Positions 7,824-17,115 of a stretch of DNA of 64,000 nt are shown in pieces. The position numbers were made by a program, and so were the translations under genes. The notes under the pieces were generated by a model that was given only the letters and a program-made list of their open reading frames with translations, made no database searches and was not told the origin of the DNA. Where the stretch lies: contig NZ_NOXT01000125.1 of NCBI RefSeq assembly GCF_002251755.1, forward strand, positions 109,095-173,094. The letters are read 5' to 3'. The stretch's first letter is position 1; each line of letters opens with the position of its first letter. The DNA comes from Sandarakinorhabdus cyanobacteriorum (GTDB lineage: Bacteria > Pseudomonadota > Alphaproteobacteria > Sphingomonadales > Sphingomonadaceae).

Positions 7824-8963
7824 TCACTCCCCTCTTGGCGGCTTGTATTGATTGAGCGCGCCATCCACTTGACGCGCAAGGGAAATCAGCCGGCGTTCGG
7901 CTTTCGGCGGGCCGACCAGCTGCACCGAAACCGGCAGGCCATCGTCACTCCAGCCCGATGGCAGCGCGATGGCTGGCAGACCGGCGATATTGGCCAACCC
8001 GGTGAAATCGGCCTGGTTCACCGGCGCCCGCGTGCCATGGGCAAAGGCCGCTTGCGGCGCCGTGGGCATCAGCAGCACGCCATCATCGCCAAGTGCCTCA
8101 ATCAGCGTGGCTTTTACCGCGGCCAGCAAGTCAGGATTGGCCGGCACCGGCTCCAGCGCATCCAGGATGAAGCGCAATTCGGCCGAGGCACTGGCCCGAT
8201 GCGGCCCCAATTCGCCGATCAGAAAGCGAACCGACCCGGCCAGCGCGGCAATGCGGATGGCACTGGTATCGGCCGGCAGCCTTAGCCCTGAGACCGGTAG
8301 ATCAATCGCCGCACAGGCCGCCCGATAGCCCGCCAGCACCGCCGGCTCGCAAGCCACACCGGCCAGATCATCCAGCAAAATCAATCGGCTGAACTGTCCA
8401 TCGCTGCCACCATTGCCAATCACGTCCCAGGCGTGTTCGATCAGATCCAGATCGCGCGCCAGCGGCCCGATACAGTCCAGCGCCGGGTCGAGATACAACA
8501 ACCCATCCTCGCTGACGGCGCCATGCGTGGGTTTCAGGCCATAGACTCCGCAATAGGCCGCCGGCAGCCGGATGCTGCCCAGCGTGTCGGTGCCCAGGGC
8601 CAGATCAACCAGCCCCGCCGCCACCGCCGCGCCGCTGCCGCCCGACGATCCGCCCGGCGTATGGCCCATGCGGTGCGGATTGTGGGTCCGGCCATAAAAT
8701 GTGTTGTCCGTCGTCGCCCCCAGCGCGGCCTCGTGCATGTTGAGGCTGCCCACGATGCTCGCCCCGGCGCGGCGCAATTGTGCAACAACTTCAGCATCCT
8801 GGGCCGCGATAATGTCGCGCAGATGGCCCATCCCACCGGTGTGCGGCAGGCCCGCGACGGCGATGTTGGATTTCACCCCGACCCGCACGCCGGCCAACGG
8901 CCCTGCCCCGCCACCAGGGTCAGCCGCCCGGTCAACGATGGCATTCCAGGGGTCGTGGCTCAC
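7824..8963 (-). CDS. Amidase-signature family hydrolase
   Basis: 379 residues, shorter than the usual 450 or more. The Ser-cisSer-Lys triad is present: Lys in GVRVGVKSNIAV, the cis-Ser in HTPGGSSGGSGAAVA, and the nucleophile in GTDTLGSIRLPAAYCG. It should hydrolyse a C-N amide bond in the cytoplasm. The start is a GTG overlapping the ligase stop (GTGA). Together with the deacetylase-fold and cysteine hydrolases of the island it points to a nitrogen-containing, amide-bearing substrate; that is inference. Confidence 0.87.
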   Translation of the reverse strand: MSHDPWNAIVDRAADPGGGAGPLAGVRVGVKSNIAVAGLPHTGGMGHLRDIIAAQDAEVVAQLRRAGASIVGSLNMHEAALGATTDNTFYGRTHNPHRMGHTPGGSSGGSGAAVAAGLVDLALGTDTLGSIRLPAAYCGVYGLKPTHGAVSEDGLLYLDPALDCIGPLARDLDLIEHAWDVIGNGGSDGQFSRLILLDDLAGVACEPAVLAGYRAACAAIDLPVSGLRLPADTSAIRIAALAGSVRFLIGELGPHRASASAELRFILDALEPVPANPDLLAAVKATLIEALGDDGVLLMPTAPQAAFAHGTRAPVNQADFTGLANIAGLPAIALPSGWSDDGLPVSVQLVGPPKAERRLISLARQVDGALNQYKPPRGE

Positions 8964-10315
8964 AGCCCCCTCCGGTCAATCAGGCGGATCGGCTTTTGCC
9001 GCACATCAATCTGGGTATCGGCCGCGGTGGCGCCAGGGGCACACAGCGCCACCTCCACCTCCACCCCCAGCCCGCGCCGCAGCAGCTCGCGCAGCGCCGC
9101 CACATCGCTGCCGCCACGGCTCTCGATCGTCACCAGCATAGTGTCCCGCCCCGTCACATCGCGGGTGAGGATGCAGACATACTCCCCGGTCAGATCGCTG
9201 CGGTTCTCGATCAGGGCGGCAATGGCGTGCGGGAAGATGTTGATTCCGCGCAGTTTCACCATGTTGTCGCTGCGCCCCTTGAAGCCGGCGATGCGGCGGA
9301 AGGCGATTTCGCCCTGCCCGGCCAACTCGTGGGTGATGTCGTGGGTGTTGAAGCGGATGCAGGGCGCGATATCGTCCTTGAACAGGCAGGTCACCACCAT
9401 GTCGCCGGTCTCGCCAAACGCCACCGGTTGGCCGCTCTCCACGTCCAGCAATTCCAGATATTGCGCATCTTCCCAGACATAGAGGCCATTGCGATCCGGC
9501 CCCTCGCCGGCAATCGTGCCAGTGTCCCCCACGCCATACCAATCATAGGCCTTGGCGCCGTGCCAGGCCGCTTCTGTCGCGGCACGATCCTCGGTGCCCA
9601 GATGGCCGATGATCATCCGCAACTTGATGCGATCAAACAGTTTTTCGGCTTCCGCCACCTCGGCCAGCTTGCGGACATAATCGACAAAGCCAACCATCAC
9701 CGTCACGCCGAAATCGGCCATCAGATTGACCTGGGCGGCGCTGCGCGTCTCGATCCCGGTGCCGGCCGACAGGAACAGCGCGTTGGTGAAATGGGTCACC
9801 GCCTCGCGGATATAATGGCCGCCATTGATCATGCCGTGGCCATAGACGGATTGCACCACGTCAGACGGCTGCAGCCCCATCCAGCGATACATGCGGCCCA
9901 CCAGCAAATTGGTGACTTCGCGCCCCTTGGGGCCAAACATCAGCGGCTGCGGCCGGCCGGTGGTGCCGCTGGTGGTATGGAACACCACGGGATCAGCACC
10001 CCGCCCATCGAAATCGCCATAGGGCGGGTGGGCGTTGACCGAGGCCATCAGGTCGGTCTTGTCATACACCGGCAGCTTGGTGATATCGTCCAGGCCCCTG
10101 ATATCGCCCGGCTCGATCCCCTTGGCGCCCCACAGCCGCTGATAAAAGGGGATCTGCCAACCACGCGCCATCAACCGGGCAAATTGCGCCTCCTGCAGGC
10201 CGCGCAATTCATCGCGGCTGATCCGGCGATAACGGTGGGTGAAGTCATCGCCCACCGGATAATCGGCGAGCAACTGCCTGATGTCGACACACTCGAAATA
10301 GCTGCGCTGGCTCAT
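8960..10315 (-). CDS. Phenylacetate-CoA ligase (PaaK)-like adenylate-forming enzyme
   Basis: 451 residues. It carries the P-loop-like signature FHTTSGTTGRPQPLMFG, YDWYGVGDTG in the adenylation core, GYVCILT-type late strands, and the C-terminal FKGRSDNMVKLRGINIFP hinge typical of PaaK rather than of long acyl-CoA synthetases. It would form a CoA thioester of an aromatic or other carboxylic acid with ATP. The gene lies between a PrpD gene (ATGA overlap) and the amidase (GTGA overlap). The carboxylate is not identifiable. Confidence 0.87.
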   Translation of the reverse strand: MSQRSYFECVDIRQLLADYPVGDDFTHRYRRISRDELRGLQEAQFARLMARGWQIPFYQRLWGAKGIEPGDIRGLDDITKLPVYDKTDLMASVNAHPPYGDFDGRGADPVVFHTTSGTTGRPQPLMFGPKGREVTNLLVGRMYRWMGLQPSDVVQSVYGHGMINGGHYIREAVTHFTNALFLSAGTGIETRSAAQVNLMADFGVTVMVGFVDYVRKLAEVAEAEKLFDRIKLRMIIGHLGTEDRAATEAAWHGAKAYDWYGVGDTGTIAGEGPDRNGLYVWEDAQYLELLDVESGQPVAFGETGDMVVTCLFKDDIAPCIRFNTHDITHELAGQGEIAFRRIAGFKGRSDNMVKLRGINIFPHAIAALIENRSDLTGEYVCILTRDVTGRDTMLVTIESRGGSDVAALRELLRRGLGVEVEVALCAPGATAADTQIDVRQKPIRLIDRRGL

Positions 10316-11592
10316 GTCGGGTCCGTGAAATAGCCAAGAGGATTGTCGAAAATGCGGGGATCGGCGGACGGGCTGGCCAATTCACGGGCGAGATCCAGCT
10401 TGGCCGCGGTCTGCGCCGGGGTCAGTGGAGCCGCCGGGCTGCCCAGCGTTGCGGGAATGGCAATCCGCTCGCGCCGGCCACCCCCAAAGATCAACGTAAT
10501 CGCCTGCGGAAACAAGGCATTGGGGTCGGGATTGCCATCATCCATCAACGCAACCCGGTCGGCGAAGGCCAGCAACGCCGGATCGGCAAACTGCTGGGGC
10601 GTGAAACAGCGCGGATCGATCCGGCCATCGCGCAGCATCAGGCCAGCAAGGAACGGCAGGCACAGCCTTGCCCAGCTTGGCGTCATGTCTGCTGTCATCG
10701 CCCGGCCCACCAGGCGGCGGATCAGCGGCGGGCAGGCCAATTCCACCCCCACCACATCCTGGCCGGCAAAACCGGCCAGCACAGCCAGCGCGGCATGGCT
10801 GGCCCGGCCAGAGGGATAGGGCTTTACCGACAATTCCGCGATACGCCAGCGCCGGCCCAGGCCCGCCACCAGCGCACCGCTATCGCCCTGATCAAACAGC
10901 CGGAAATAACCGAACGGCCCGTCCAGCACATCGGCCGGCGCCGGAAAGCCGGCGGCGGCCAGATCACTGGCCAGCACGGCCGCGCGTGCCGCGTTGGCGA
11001 TCTGGAACGGCAGGGCCAGGCTGCCCTCCACATGTGCCTGCATGGTGCCGGCAAGGCTGGAATAGGCAAGGCCCAGCGCGGGCAGCATTGGCGCGCCATC
11101 GATCCGGGCCACCGCCATGGCCGCGCCCATGGCGCCCGCAGTGGCCGGGCGAAAGAATGTCAACGGCGACGTCGCGGCATCACCAAGCCCGGCGGCCACC
11201 TCTACCCCCACCGCAAGCGCGGCCAACGCGTCTTTCGGGTCACAGCCGCCGCGCCGATCAATCGCGGCGCCCAGCGCGGCCGTCACCACGCTCATCGCAT
11301 GCACCACCGCCGGTTCATGCACCGCATCCCATTCCAGGCAGTGGATGCGATAGGCGTTCACAAAGGCGGCTGCGGCGGCCGGCAGCCGCTCTGCCGTGCC
11401 GATCAGCCGGGCGTCATGGCCCTGCCCCATGGCACGCGCCACGGCGAGGATGGCCGCCGCCCCCGGTGCGTCGTGGGCCGCAGCCCCCACCGCCAGCGTA
11501 TCGGCGAGGAAATGTCGGGCAATGGCCACCACATCGGCTGGTATCCGATGCTCGGCACCAGCAAATTCGATCAGGCGGCTCACCGCGTTCAC
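10312..11592 (-). CDS. MmgE/PrpD family protein (second of the pair)
   Basis: 426 residues. Family features include RIHCLEWDAVHEPAVVHAMSV near residue 85, SLAGTMQAHVEGS in the middle, and SVKPYPSGRASHAALAVL, the PrpD-type substrate segment. PrpD-family members are dehydratases or decarboxylases of tricarboxylic acids, such as 2-methylcitrate dehydratase and cis-aconitate decarboxylase. I take the GTG at 11592, which gives the GTGA overlap seen elsewhere in the operon; a GTG at 11601 is also possible. It follows a divergent paralogue directly, so the two may form a heteromer or act on successive intermediates. Confidence 0.8.
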   Translation of the reverse strand: MNAVSRLIEFAGAEHRIPADVVAIARHFLADTLAVGAAAHDAPGAAAILAVARAMGQGHDARLIGTAERLPAAAAAFVNAYRIHCLEWDAVHEPAVVHAMSVVTAALGAAIDRRGGCDPKDALAALAVGVEVAAGLGDAATSPLTFFRPATAGAMGAAMAVARIDGAPMLPALGLAYSSLAGTMQAHVEGSLALPFQIANAARAAVLASDLAAAGFPAPADVLDGPFGYFRLFDQGDSGALVAGLGRRWRIAELSVKPYPSGRASHAALAVLAGFAGQDVVGVELACPPLIRRLVGRAMTADMTPSWARLCLPFLAGLMLRDGRIDPRCFTPQQFADPALLAFADRVALMDDGNPDPNALFPQAITLIFGGGRRERIAIPATLGSPAAPLTPAQTAAKLDLARELASPSADPRIFDNPLGYFTDPT

Positions 11593-12821
11593 GCCGTCCA
11601 CTCGGTCAACATGGCGATCACTGCGCCCACATCATCGCCATCCAGCACCAGAGCCGCCGCGCGATCCGCCTCAGACGCTGGCAGCCCGCCCCATGCTGCC
11701 AGCATGGCCAGTTTGCCGGTCAGGCCCTCCACATCCAGCGGCCGTTCCGGATCGCCCAGCGTGTCGACGCGTTCCAGCCCGTTCAGTCGGGCTCCGAAAT
11801 GCGCCGGATAGCGCGAAGTGATCGCCTGGCATTCCGCCACCGTCACCTGGGCGCGCAGATCGGCCAGTTCGGCAATCGCAGACAGGGTGAAGTCGGCAGG
11901 GGTGGCCAGCCGCCCGGCCGCGATCACGGCCACCGAATGCTGCAGGCTGAACTTGGCCTCCAGTTCCGTGGCCGGATGCGGCCGATCGCAAAAGCGCAGC
12001 GCATCGGCATAGGTTTCCACCCGGAACGGCGGCTTGAGTGCATTGGCCGCGCGCAGGGCCAGGGCACAATCGATCACCGGATGCGCGTGGCGACAGGCGG
12101 CCCATGGCTTGAAACTCACTTCGGCGATGCGCCATGCACCGGCGTCGGGCAGCGGGCCCGGCGATTGGGTCATCGCCGCAAACAGGCCCTGCGGCCCTTC
12201 CAGGATGCCAGCCGGCCCGGTGAAGCCGGCCCTTGCCGCCCGTGCGCACCACAAGCCCTCCAGCGCGGCGCGGGTGACATGCAGCTGCTTTGTCATGACA
12301 TCATCATGGCGCATGTGCCACAGCCCGCCGGCCATAGATGCAGCATGGCCCAGCGCGCTGACGGTTTCGCGGTCCCCAAGGCCAAAAATGCTTGCCGCAG
12401 CCGCCGCGGCGCCAATCCCGCCGGCCGTGCTGGTCGGGTGCCATAGGCTGTAATGATGCGCGTCCAGCATCATGCCGATGGCAATCATCGCCTCATATCC
12501 GCGCGCGCCACCGGCCAGCAGCGCGGCCATGCCGGCGCCCGTCTCCCGCGCCGCACTCAGCGCCGCCGGCCAGATCACCGGTCCGGGATGGAGCAGCGCC
12601 TGGCGGTGGACATCATCCATCTCCAGCACATTGCCCAGATAGGCAACACGTTCCAGCACGTCTGGCCCGGCCCGGCGGGCGGCATCAGCCACGGGGTCCA
12701 GACGTGCCCCCGCGACACAGGCAACCCAGTCCAGCAGGTGCAACCGTGCGCGCTTTTCCTCGCTTTCCGCCGCCGGGCGCGCTAAAGTCCGGACAAGTTG
12801 GGTCAGCAGGGCATCGCTCAT
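11589..12821 (-). CDS. MmgE/PrpD family protein (first of the pair)
   Basis: 410 residues with GNVLEMDDVHRQALLHPG, SLWHPTSTAGGIGAAAAA and FKPWAACRHAHPVIDCALAL, all typical PrpD landmarks. The first gene of the eleven-gene minus operon. The start is the ATG at 12821; the longer frame to 12965 would run into the divergent GntR gene. One copy of the TTGTCCGGACAA-type palindrome lies inside its first codons (12785-12796), so repression from within the 5' coding region is likely. The reaction (dehydration or decarboxylation of a citrate-like acid) is inferred from the family. Confidence 0.82.
   Translation of the reverse strand: MSDALLTQLVRTLARPAAESEEKRARLHLLDWVACVAGARLDPVADAARRAGPDVLERVAYLGNVLEMDDVHRQALLHPGPVIWPAALSAARETGAGMAALLAGGARGYEAMIAIGMMLDAHHYSLWHPTSTAGGIGAAAAAASIFGLGDRETVSALGHAASMAGGLWHMRHDDVMTKQLHVTRAALEGLWCARAARAGFTGPAGILEGPQGLFAAMTQSPGPLPDAGAWRIAEVSFKPWAACRHAHPVIDCALALRAANALKPPFRVETYADALRFCDRPHPATELEAKFSLQHSVAVIAAGRLATPADFTLSAIAELADLRAQVTVAECQAITSRYPAHFGARLNGLERVDTLGDPERPLDVEGLTGKLAMLAAWGGLPASEADRAAALVLDGDDVGAVIAMLTEWTA
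12785..12796. promoter_or_regulatory. Operator-like palindrome AAGTCCGGACAA
   Basis: Matches the window-wide palindrome TTGTCCGGACAA at 10 of 12 positions, with an intact GTCCGGAC core. It lies 25-36 bases inside the PrpD gene and about 58 bases upstream of the divergent GntR start, so it could serve both transcripts. Confidence 0.6.
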
Positions 12822-12853
12822 GCCGACACCTGGGCTGAGGGCGGGAGCAATCG

Positions 12854-13606
12854 TTGAACGACATGGCGACCAAGGTTCGCGGGCAAGCGGCGCCGCGCTA
12901 CCTGCAATTGGCGGCCGAACTGCGCGCCGACATATTGGCCGGCCGCTTTGGTGCGGAGCAGCCATTTCCCACCGAAAGCGAATTGTGCTCGGCCCATGGT
13001 GTGTCGCGTTTCACCGTGCGTGAAGCGCTGCGCCGGCTGCAGAATGAAGGGCTTATCGCCCGCCGCCGCGGGTCGGGAACCGTGGTGCAACCGGCCGGCG
13101 CACGCGGCGGCGCCCTGCACCAGCCGCTCAGCAACGTCGGCGAAATCCTGCAATATGCGCGCGACACGCGGGTCACCTACCAACCGGCCGGCACCGGGCC
13201 GCTGCCGGCCTGGCTGGCCACCAGCACCGGCCTGCCCGCCAGCGGCACCTGGACGCTCGTGCACGGGGTGCGCACCACCGCCGATGGTGATCAGCCGATT
13301 GCCGCCACGATTGCCTATTTCCACGAACTTCTGGGCGACGCGCCGGCGCGGCTTGATCTTGCCGCCGGCACCCTGTTCAGCCAGATCGAGGCGCTGTCGG
13401 GCGTCTCCGTCGGCCAGGTCACCCAGGATATCCAGGCGGTGATCGCCAGCGCCGAGGTTGCCCGGCAACTGGGCATCAAGCGGGGTGCGGCCGTGTTGCG
13501 CATCATCCGCTGCTACCGCGATGCGCAAGGGCGGGTGTTCGAAATTTCGGTCAGCCATCACCCCGGCGACCGCTTCGCCTATTCGATGCACATCGACGTC
13601 GAATAG
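12854..13606 (+). CDS. GntR-family regulator, HutC type (wHTH + UTRA)
   Basis: 250 residues. The winged HTH occupies about 12-80 (ADILAGRFGAEQPFPTESEL, HGVSRFTVREALRRLQNEG, and the wing GLIARRRGSGTVV). The rest is a UTRA-type effector domain, with late strand ISVSHHPGDRFAYSMHIDVE. The TTG at 12854 has GGGAG six bases upstream and is preferred to the ATG at 12863. It is divergent from the eleven-gene operon. HutC-type proteins such as DasR bind GTCTAGAC-like palindromes, so it is the best candidate to bind the GTCCGGAC sites here. The effector is unknown. Confidence 0.9.
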   Translation: MNDMATKVRGQAAPRYLQLAAELRADILAGRFGAEQPFPTESELCSAHGVSRFTVREALRRLQNEGLIARRRGSGTVVQPAGARGGALHQPLSNVGEILQYARDTRVTYQPAGTGPLPAWLATSTGLPASGTWTLVHGVRTTADGDQPIAATIAYFHELLGDAPARLDLAAGTLFSQIEALSGVSVGQVTQDIQAVIASAEVARQLGIKRGAAVLRIIRCYRDAQGRVFEISVSHHPGDRFAYSMHIDVE

Positions 13607-13611
13607 GCGCA

Positions 13612-14697
13612 TCAGCCTTGCCCCAATCCGGGCACGCTGCCGGGTGTCCACTCCTCCCCGGCAAAGCGGATGGCCGGCGCGATATGATGGCGGCCATCGG
13701 CCTCCACGATCAGGCCGCGCTCCGCCACATGCGGCTGGGCAAAGGCTTCGGCGAAATCCAGCACCGGGGCATAGGCCACGTCGAGATTGTGCATGAACCG
13801 GTCCCAATCATCGCGGCTGCGGGTGCGGAAGGTATCGCGCAGGAAGGCGATCAGCGGGGCCTGCGCGGGCCCGGCATCGGCTTCGGCAAGCGGGATGAGA
13901 TCGGGTCGGCCCAGCGCCGTGAGCAAGCTGCGCGCAAACTTGATCTCGCGCCCGCCCAGCACAATGTGGCGGCCATCGGCGCACGCATAGACATTGTAGA
14001 AGCCAGCCCCGCCCAGCGAGCGTTGCGCCGCAGAGCTCGGCGCCTCCCCACCGGCCAGCGCGCTGCCGGCGATATGGGCGCACCAGGGCAACAGGCTGTC
14101 GAACATGGCGATATCCAGATAATCGCCCTGTCCGCTCCTTTCGCGCCCGATCAGCGCCATCAACACCGCGGCCAGGCCGGTCAGGCCAGCGGCGACATCG
14201 GCGGCCGGCACGCCCGGCACCACGGGCGGGCTGCCATCACCGGCATCATTCACGCTCATGAAGCCTGCCATCGCCTGCACCGCCATGTCATGGGCCGGAT
14301 GCTGGGCCAACGCCCCCTGCTGGCCAAAGGCCGAGATGGAGCAATAGACGATGCGCGGATTGAGGCTGCGCACATCTTCCCAGCCAAAGCCCAAACGCGC
14401 CATCACGCCGGGGCGAAAGCCTTCGACGAACACATCGGCATTGCGGATCAGGTCGCGCAGCTCCGCCTTGCCGGCCTCGCTCTTCAGATCGATCACCCGG
14501 CTTTGCTTGCCGCGGTTGAGATTGGCGAACCAGATGCTCTGGCCATTTTCAAACGGCGCCTGCGCCCGGGCGGGATCGCCAGCGGCCGGCTCCACCTTGA
14601 TCACCTCGGCCCCTTGATCGGCCATCATCACGGTCAGCATCGGGCCAGGCAGAAACTGCGACAGGTCAACAACGCGGATGCCGGAAAGCTTGCCCAT
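13612..14697 (-). CDS. CaiB/BaiF-family CoA-transferase (family III), copy 1
   Basis: 361 residues with GIRVVDLSQFLPGPMLTVMM, the strand GAEVIKVEP, NLNRGKQSRVIDLKS, and DVFVEGFRPGVMARLGFG, the classical family III pattern. The acidic catalytic residue is expected in HPAHDMAVQAMAGFM (Asp of HD). It moves CoA between carboxylates. It is the last gene of a five-gene minus operon and converges on the GntR gene with a five-base gap. The start at 14697 leaves eight bases after the preceding CoA-transferase gene. Confidence 0.88.
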   Translation of the reverse strand: MGKLSGIRVVDLSQFLPGPMLTVMMADQGAEVIKVEPAAGDPARAQAPFENGQSIWFANLNRGKQSRVIDLKSEAGKAELRDLIRNADVFVEGFRPGVMARLGFGWEDVRSLNPRIVYCSISAFGQQGALAQHPAHDMAVQAMAGFMSVNDAGDGSPPVVPGVPAADVAAGLTGLAAVLMALIGRERSGQGDYLDIAMFDSLLPWCAHIAGSALAGGEAPSSAAQRSLGGAGFYNVYACADGRHIVLGGREIKFARSLLTALGRPDLIPLAEADAGPAQAPLIAFLRDTFRTRSRDDWDRFMHNLDVAYAPVLDFAEAFAQPHVAERGLIVEADGRHHIAPAIRFAGEEWTPGSVPGLGQG

Positions 14698-14705
14698 CGC
14701 CGGCC

Positions 14706-15908
14706 TCACACGATCCCGGCGCGTTTCAGATCGGCCACCTCGTCGGCCCCCAGGCCAAGATCGGCCAGGATGGCATCGGTGTCGGCCCCCAGCAGCGGCG
14801 CGGGCCGGTTGGGCAGGCGCGCACCGCCGATGCGAATCGGGTTGGCCAGCACCTGCATGCCGGGCCGGTCGGGGTGATCCACACTGTCGCGCATGCCGGT
14901 GCGCTGCAGCCAGGGATTGTCCAGCGCCTGATCCAGGCCATAGACCGGTGCCACCGGCACATGCCCGGCCAGCAGAGCCTGCCAATGGGCCATCGGCTGC
15001 GATTGGAAAATCACGTCCAGCGCGGCGGTTAGCGCCTCGCGGTTGGCCAGCCGGCTCTTGTTGCTGGCAAAGCGCGGATCGCTGGCCAGATCGGGATGGC
15101 CGATCCGTTCGACCATGATCGTCCAGAATTTCGGCAGCTGGCACATCACGAACATCCAGCCATCCGCCGCCTTGAACATCTGGCTGGGCGTGGCGGTGGG
15201 ATGGGCGCTGCGCGGGGTGCGTTCCGTCACATCGCCTTCGTTCATGTACCATAGCGCCGGATAGCTGGTCTGGTGCACGGCCGCCGACAGAAGATCGGTA
15301 TCGACATCGCAGCCAACGCCGCTGCGCTGCGCATCCACCAGCGCCGCCAGCAGGCCGATGGCGTGGATGGTGCCGGTGATGAAATCCACCATCGACAGGC
15401 CCATGCGCTGCGGCTCACCGCCCGGATCGCCGGTCAACAGGCAATAACCCGCCTCAGCCTGCATCAGATAGTCATAACCCGGCCAGCGCGCCCGTTCATT
15501 GTCGCGGCCATAGGCCGACAGGTGCGCACACACGATGGCAGGATTGATGTCCTTCAGCGCGTCATGGGTCAGCCCCAGCCGCGCCGGCAGATCGCCGCGC
15601 ATATTGTTGGCCACCGCGTGCGCCGTGCCGGCCAGCTTGCGAAAGATGGCCTGGCCTTCTGGCGCATTCAGATCCAGCGTCAGGCTGCGTTTGTTGAGGT
15701 TGAAGGCCTGGAAATACAGGCTTTCGCCCTCGCGCAGATAATGCGGCCCCACCGCGCGCGCCGTATCGCCCCCCTTGCCTGGCGGGCCTGGCGGCTCGAT
15801 CTTGATCACATCGGCGCCAAGCTGGGCGAGGAACATGCTGCCATAAGGGCCAGCGCCATATTGTTCGGCGCTGATGATCCGGAAGCCTGAGAGCGGAAGA
15901 TGGGGCAT
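14706..15908 (-). CDS. CaiB/BaiF-family CoA-transferase, copy 2
   Basis: 400 residues. Family III features: FRIISAEQYGAGPYGSMFLAQ, GADVIKIEPPG, NLNKRSLTLDLN, and the catalytic Asp in WPGYDYLMQAEAGY. It differs markedly from the copy after it, so the two may be specific for different acids or form a heteromer. The ATG at 15908 overlaps the stop of the acyl-CoA dehydrogenase gene (TGATG). Confidence 0.88.
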   Translation of the reverse strand: MPHLPLSGFRIISAEQYGAGPYGSMFLAQLGADVIKIEPPGPPGKGGDTARAVGPHYLREGESLYFQAFNLNKRSLTLDLNAPEGQAIFRKLAGTAHAVANNMRGDLPARLGLTHDALKDINPAIVCAHLSAYGRDNERARWPGYDYLMQAEAGYCLLTGDPGGEPQRMGLSMVDFITGTIHAIGLLAALVDAQRSGVGCDVDTDLLSAAVHQTSYPALWYMNEGDVTERTPRSAHPTATPSQMFKAADGWMFVMCQLPKFWTIMVERIGHPDLASDPRFASNKSRLANREALTAALDVIFQSQPMAHWQALLAGHVPVAPVYGLDQALDNPWLQRTGMRDSVDHPDRPGMQVLANPIRIGGARLPNRPAPLLGADTDAILADLGLGADEVADLKRAGIV

Positions 15909-17101
15909 CAGGCCGGGTTCATCTTCAGCCACTGCTTGGCAATGATCATCCGCTGCATCTCGTTGGTGCCCTCGCCAATGCACATCAGCAGCGAATCCCG
16001 GTAATAACGCTCGATGTCATACTCCTTGCTGTAGGAGTAGCCGCCATAGATGCGCATTGCCTCCTGGCTGTTTTCCACCGCCGCCTCGCTGGCGAAATAT
16101 TTGGCCATGCCGGCTTCCATGTCGCAGCGGTCGCCCCGGTCATAGGCTTCCGCGGCATCCAGCGTCAGCAGCCGGGCGGCGCGGGCGCGGGTCACCATTT
16201 CGCCCAGCTTCAACTGGATGGCCTGATGCTCGGCGATCGGCTTGCCCATGGTGTGACGTTCCTGGGCATATTGGGTGGCCAGCCTGAGCGAGCCTTCTGA
16301 AAGGCCAACCCCGCGCGCCGCCACATTGATGCGGCCCAGCTCCAGCCCGCCGGTGGCCTGGAAGAATCCCTGGCCCTCCACCCCGCCAATCAGCTGGTCG
16401 GCCGGAGCGCGATAATCCTGGAACACCAGTTCGGCGCTGTCGATCGACTTGTAACCCAGCTTGTCGAACTTCTTGCCGGTGGTGAAGCCATCGCGCTTGT
16501 CGGCGATGAAAAGGCTCATCCCCTTGTAACGCGGGCTGGCATCGGGATCGGTCTTGACCAGCAGGGCAAAGCAGCTGCCGTTCAGGGCATTGGAAATCCA
16601 GGTCTTGGTGCCATTGATCACATAATGGTCGCCATCGCGGCGGGCCACGGTGCGGATCGCCTGCAGATCGGTGCCGGCGTTGGGCTCGGTCAGGGCCAGG
16701 CCGCCGCGGATCTCGCCGGTGGCGAATTTCGGCAGCCACTTGGCCTTCTGCTCCGGCGTGCCAAAACGCTCCACGGCGGCGGCCATGATCAGGTGGGAAT
16801 TGAAAATGCCGGTGATCGCCATCCAGTAACTGGAGATCTTCATCACGATCTTGGCATAGGTCGTCGCCGGCAGCCCAAGCCCGCCATATTGCTGGCCGAT
16901 GGTGGCGCCAAACAGGCCCATCTCGGCCATTTCGGCCACCAGCTCGGCCGGCCAGATATCGTTGTGATCATGGTGCATCACCACCGGGATCACCCGGCGC
17001 TCCAGCCAGCGATCGATCGCATCCAGAAAGGCGGCTTCCTCGGCCGGATCGATGGTGCGGCCCTGATCGGCCATCAGGTCAAGCTTGGGGGCGGTTGCCA
17101 T
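15908..17101 (-). CDS. Acyl-CoA dehydrogenase
   Basis: 397 residues with all the family segments: GGLALTEPNAGTDLQAIRT (FAD/substrate loop), YVINGTKTWISNA, the R-x-x-F-type helix QERHTMGKPIAEHQAIQ, and the C-terminal RIYGGYSYSKEYDIERYYRD with IGEGTNEMQ. The glutamate after YGGYGY in many relatives is replaced here by the SKEYDIE arrangement, which also provides acids. It would oxidise a short or branched acyl-CoA and pass electrons to ETF. The start is the ATG at 17101; a longer reading overlaps the MaoC gene. Confidence 0.92.
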   Translation of the reverse strand: MATAPKLDLMADQGRTIDPAEEAAFLDAIDRWLERRVIPVVMHHDHNDIWPAELVAEMAEMGLFGATIGQQYGGLGLPATTYAKIVMKISSYWMAITGIFNSHLIMAAAVERFGTPEQKAKWLPKFATGEIRGGLALTEPNAGTDLQAIRTVARRDGDHYVINGTKTWISNALNGSCFALLVKTDPDASPRYKGMSLFIADKRDGFTTGKKFDKLGYKSIDSAELVFQDYRAPADQLIGGVEGQGFFQATGGLELGRINVAARGVGLSEGSLRLATQYAQERHTMGKPIAEHQAIQLKLGEMVTRARAARLLTLDAAEAYDRGDRCDMEAGMAKYFASEAAVENSQEAMRIYGGYSYSKEYDIERYYRDSLLMCIGEGTNEMQRMIIAKQWLKMNPA

Positions 17102-17115
17102 CTCAGGTCTCCTGA

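Noticed and set aside
10668..12446. 592-codon plus-strand frame opposite the two PrpD genes
   Set aside because: Proline/arginine-rich composition, no family features, and it lies wholly opposite convincing PrpD genes.
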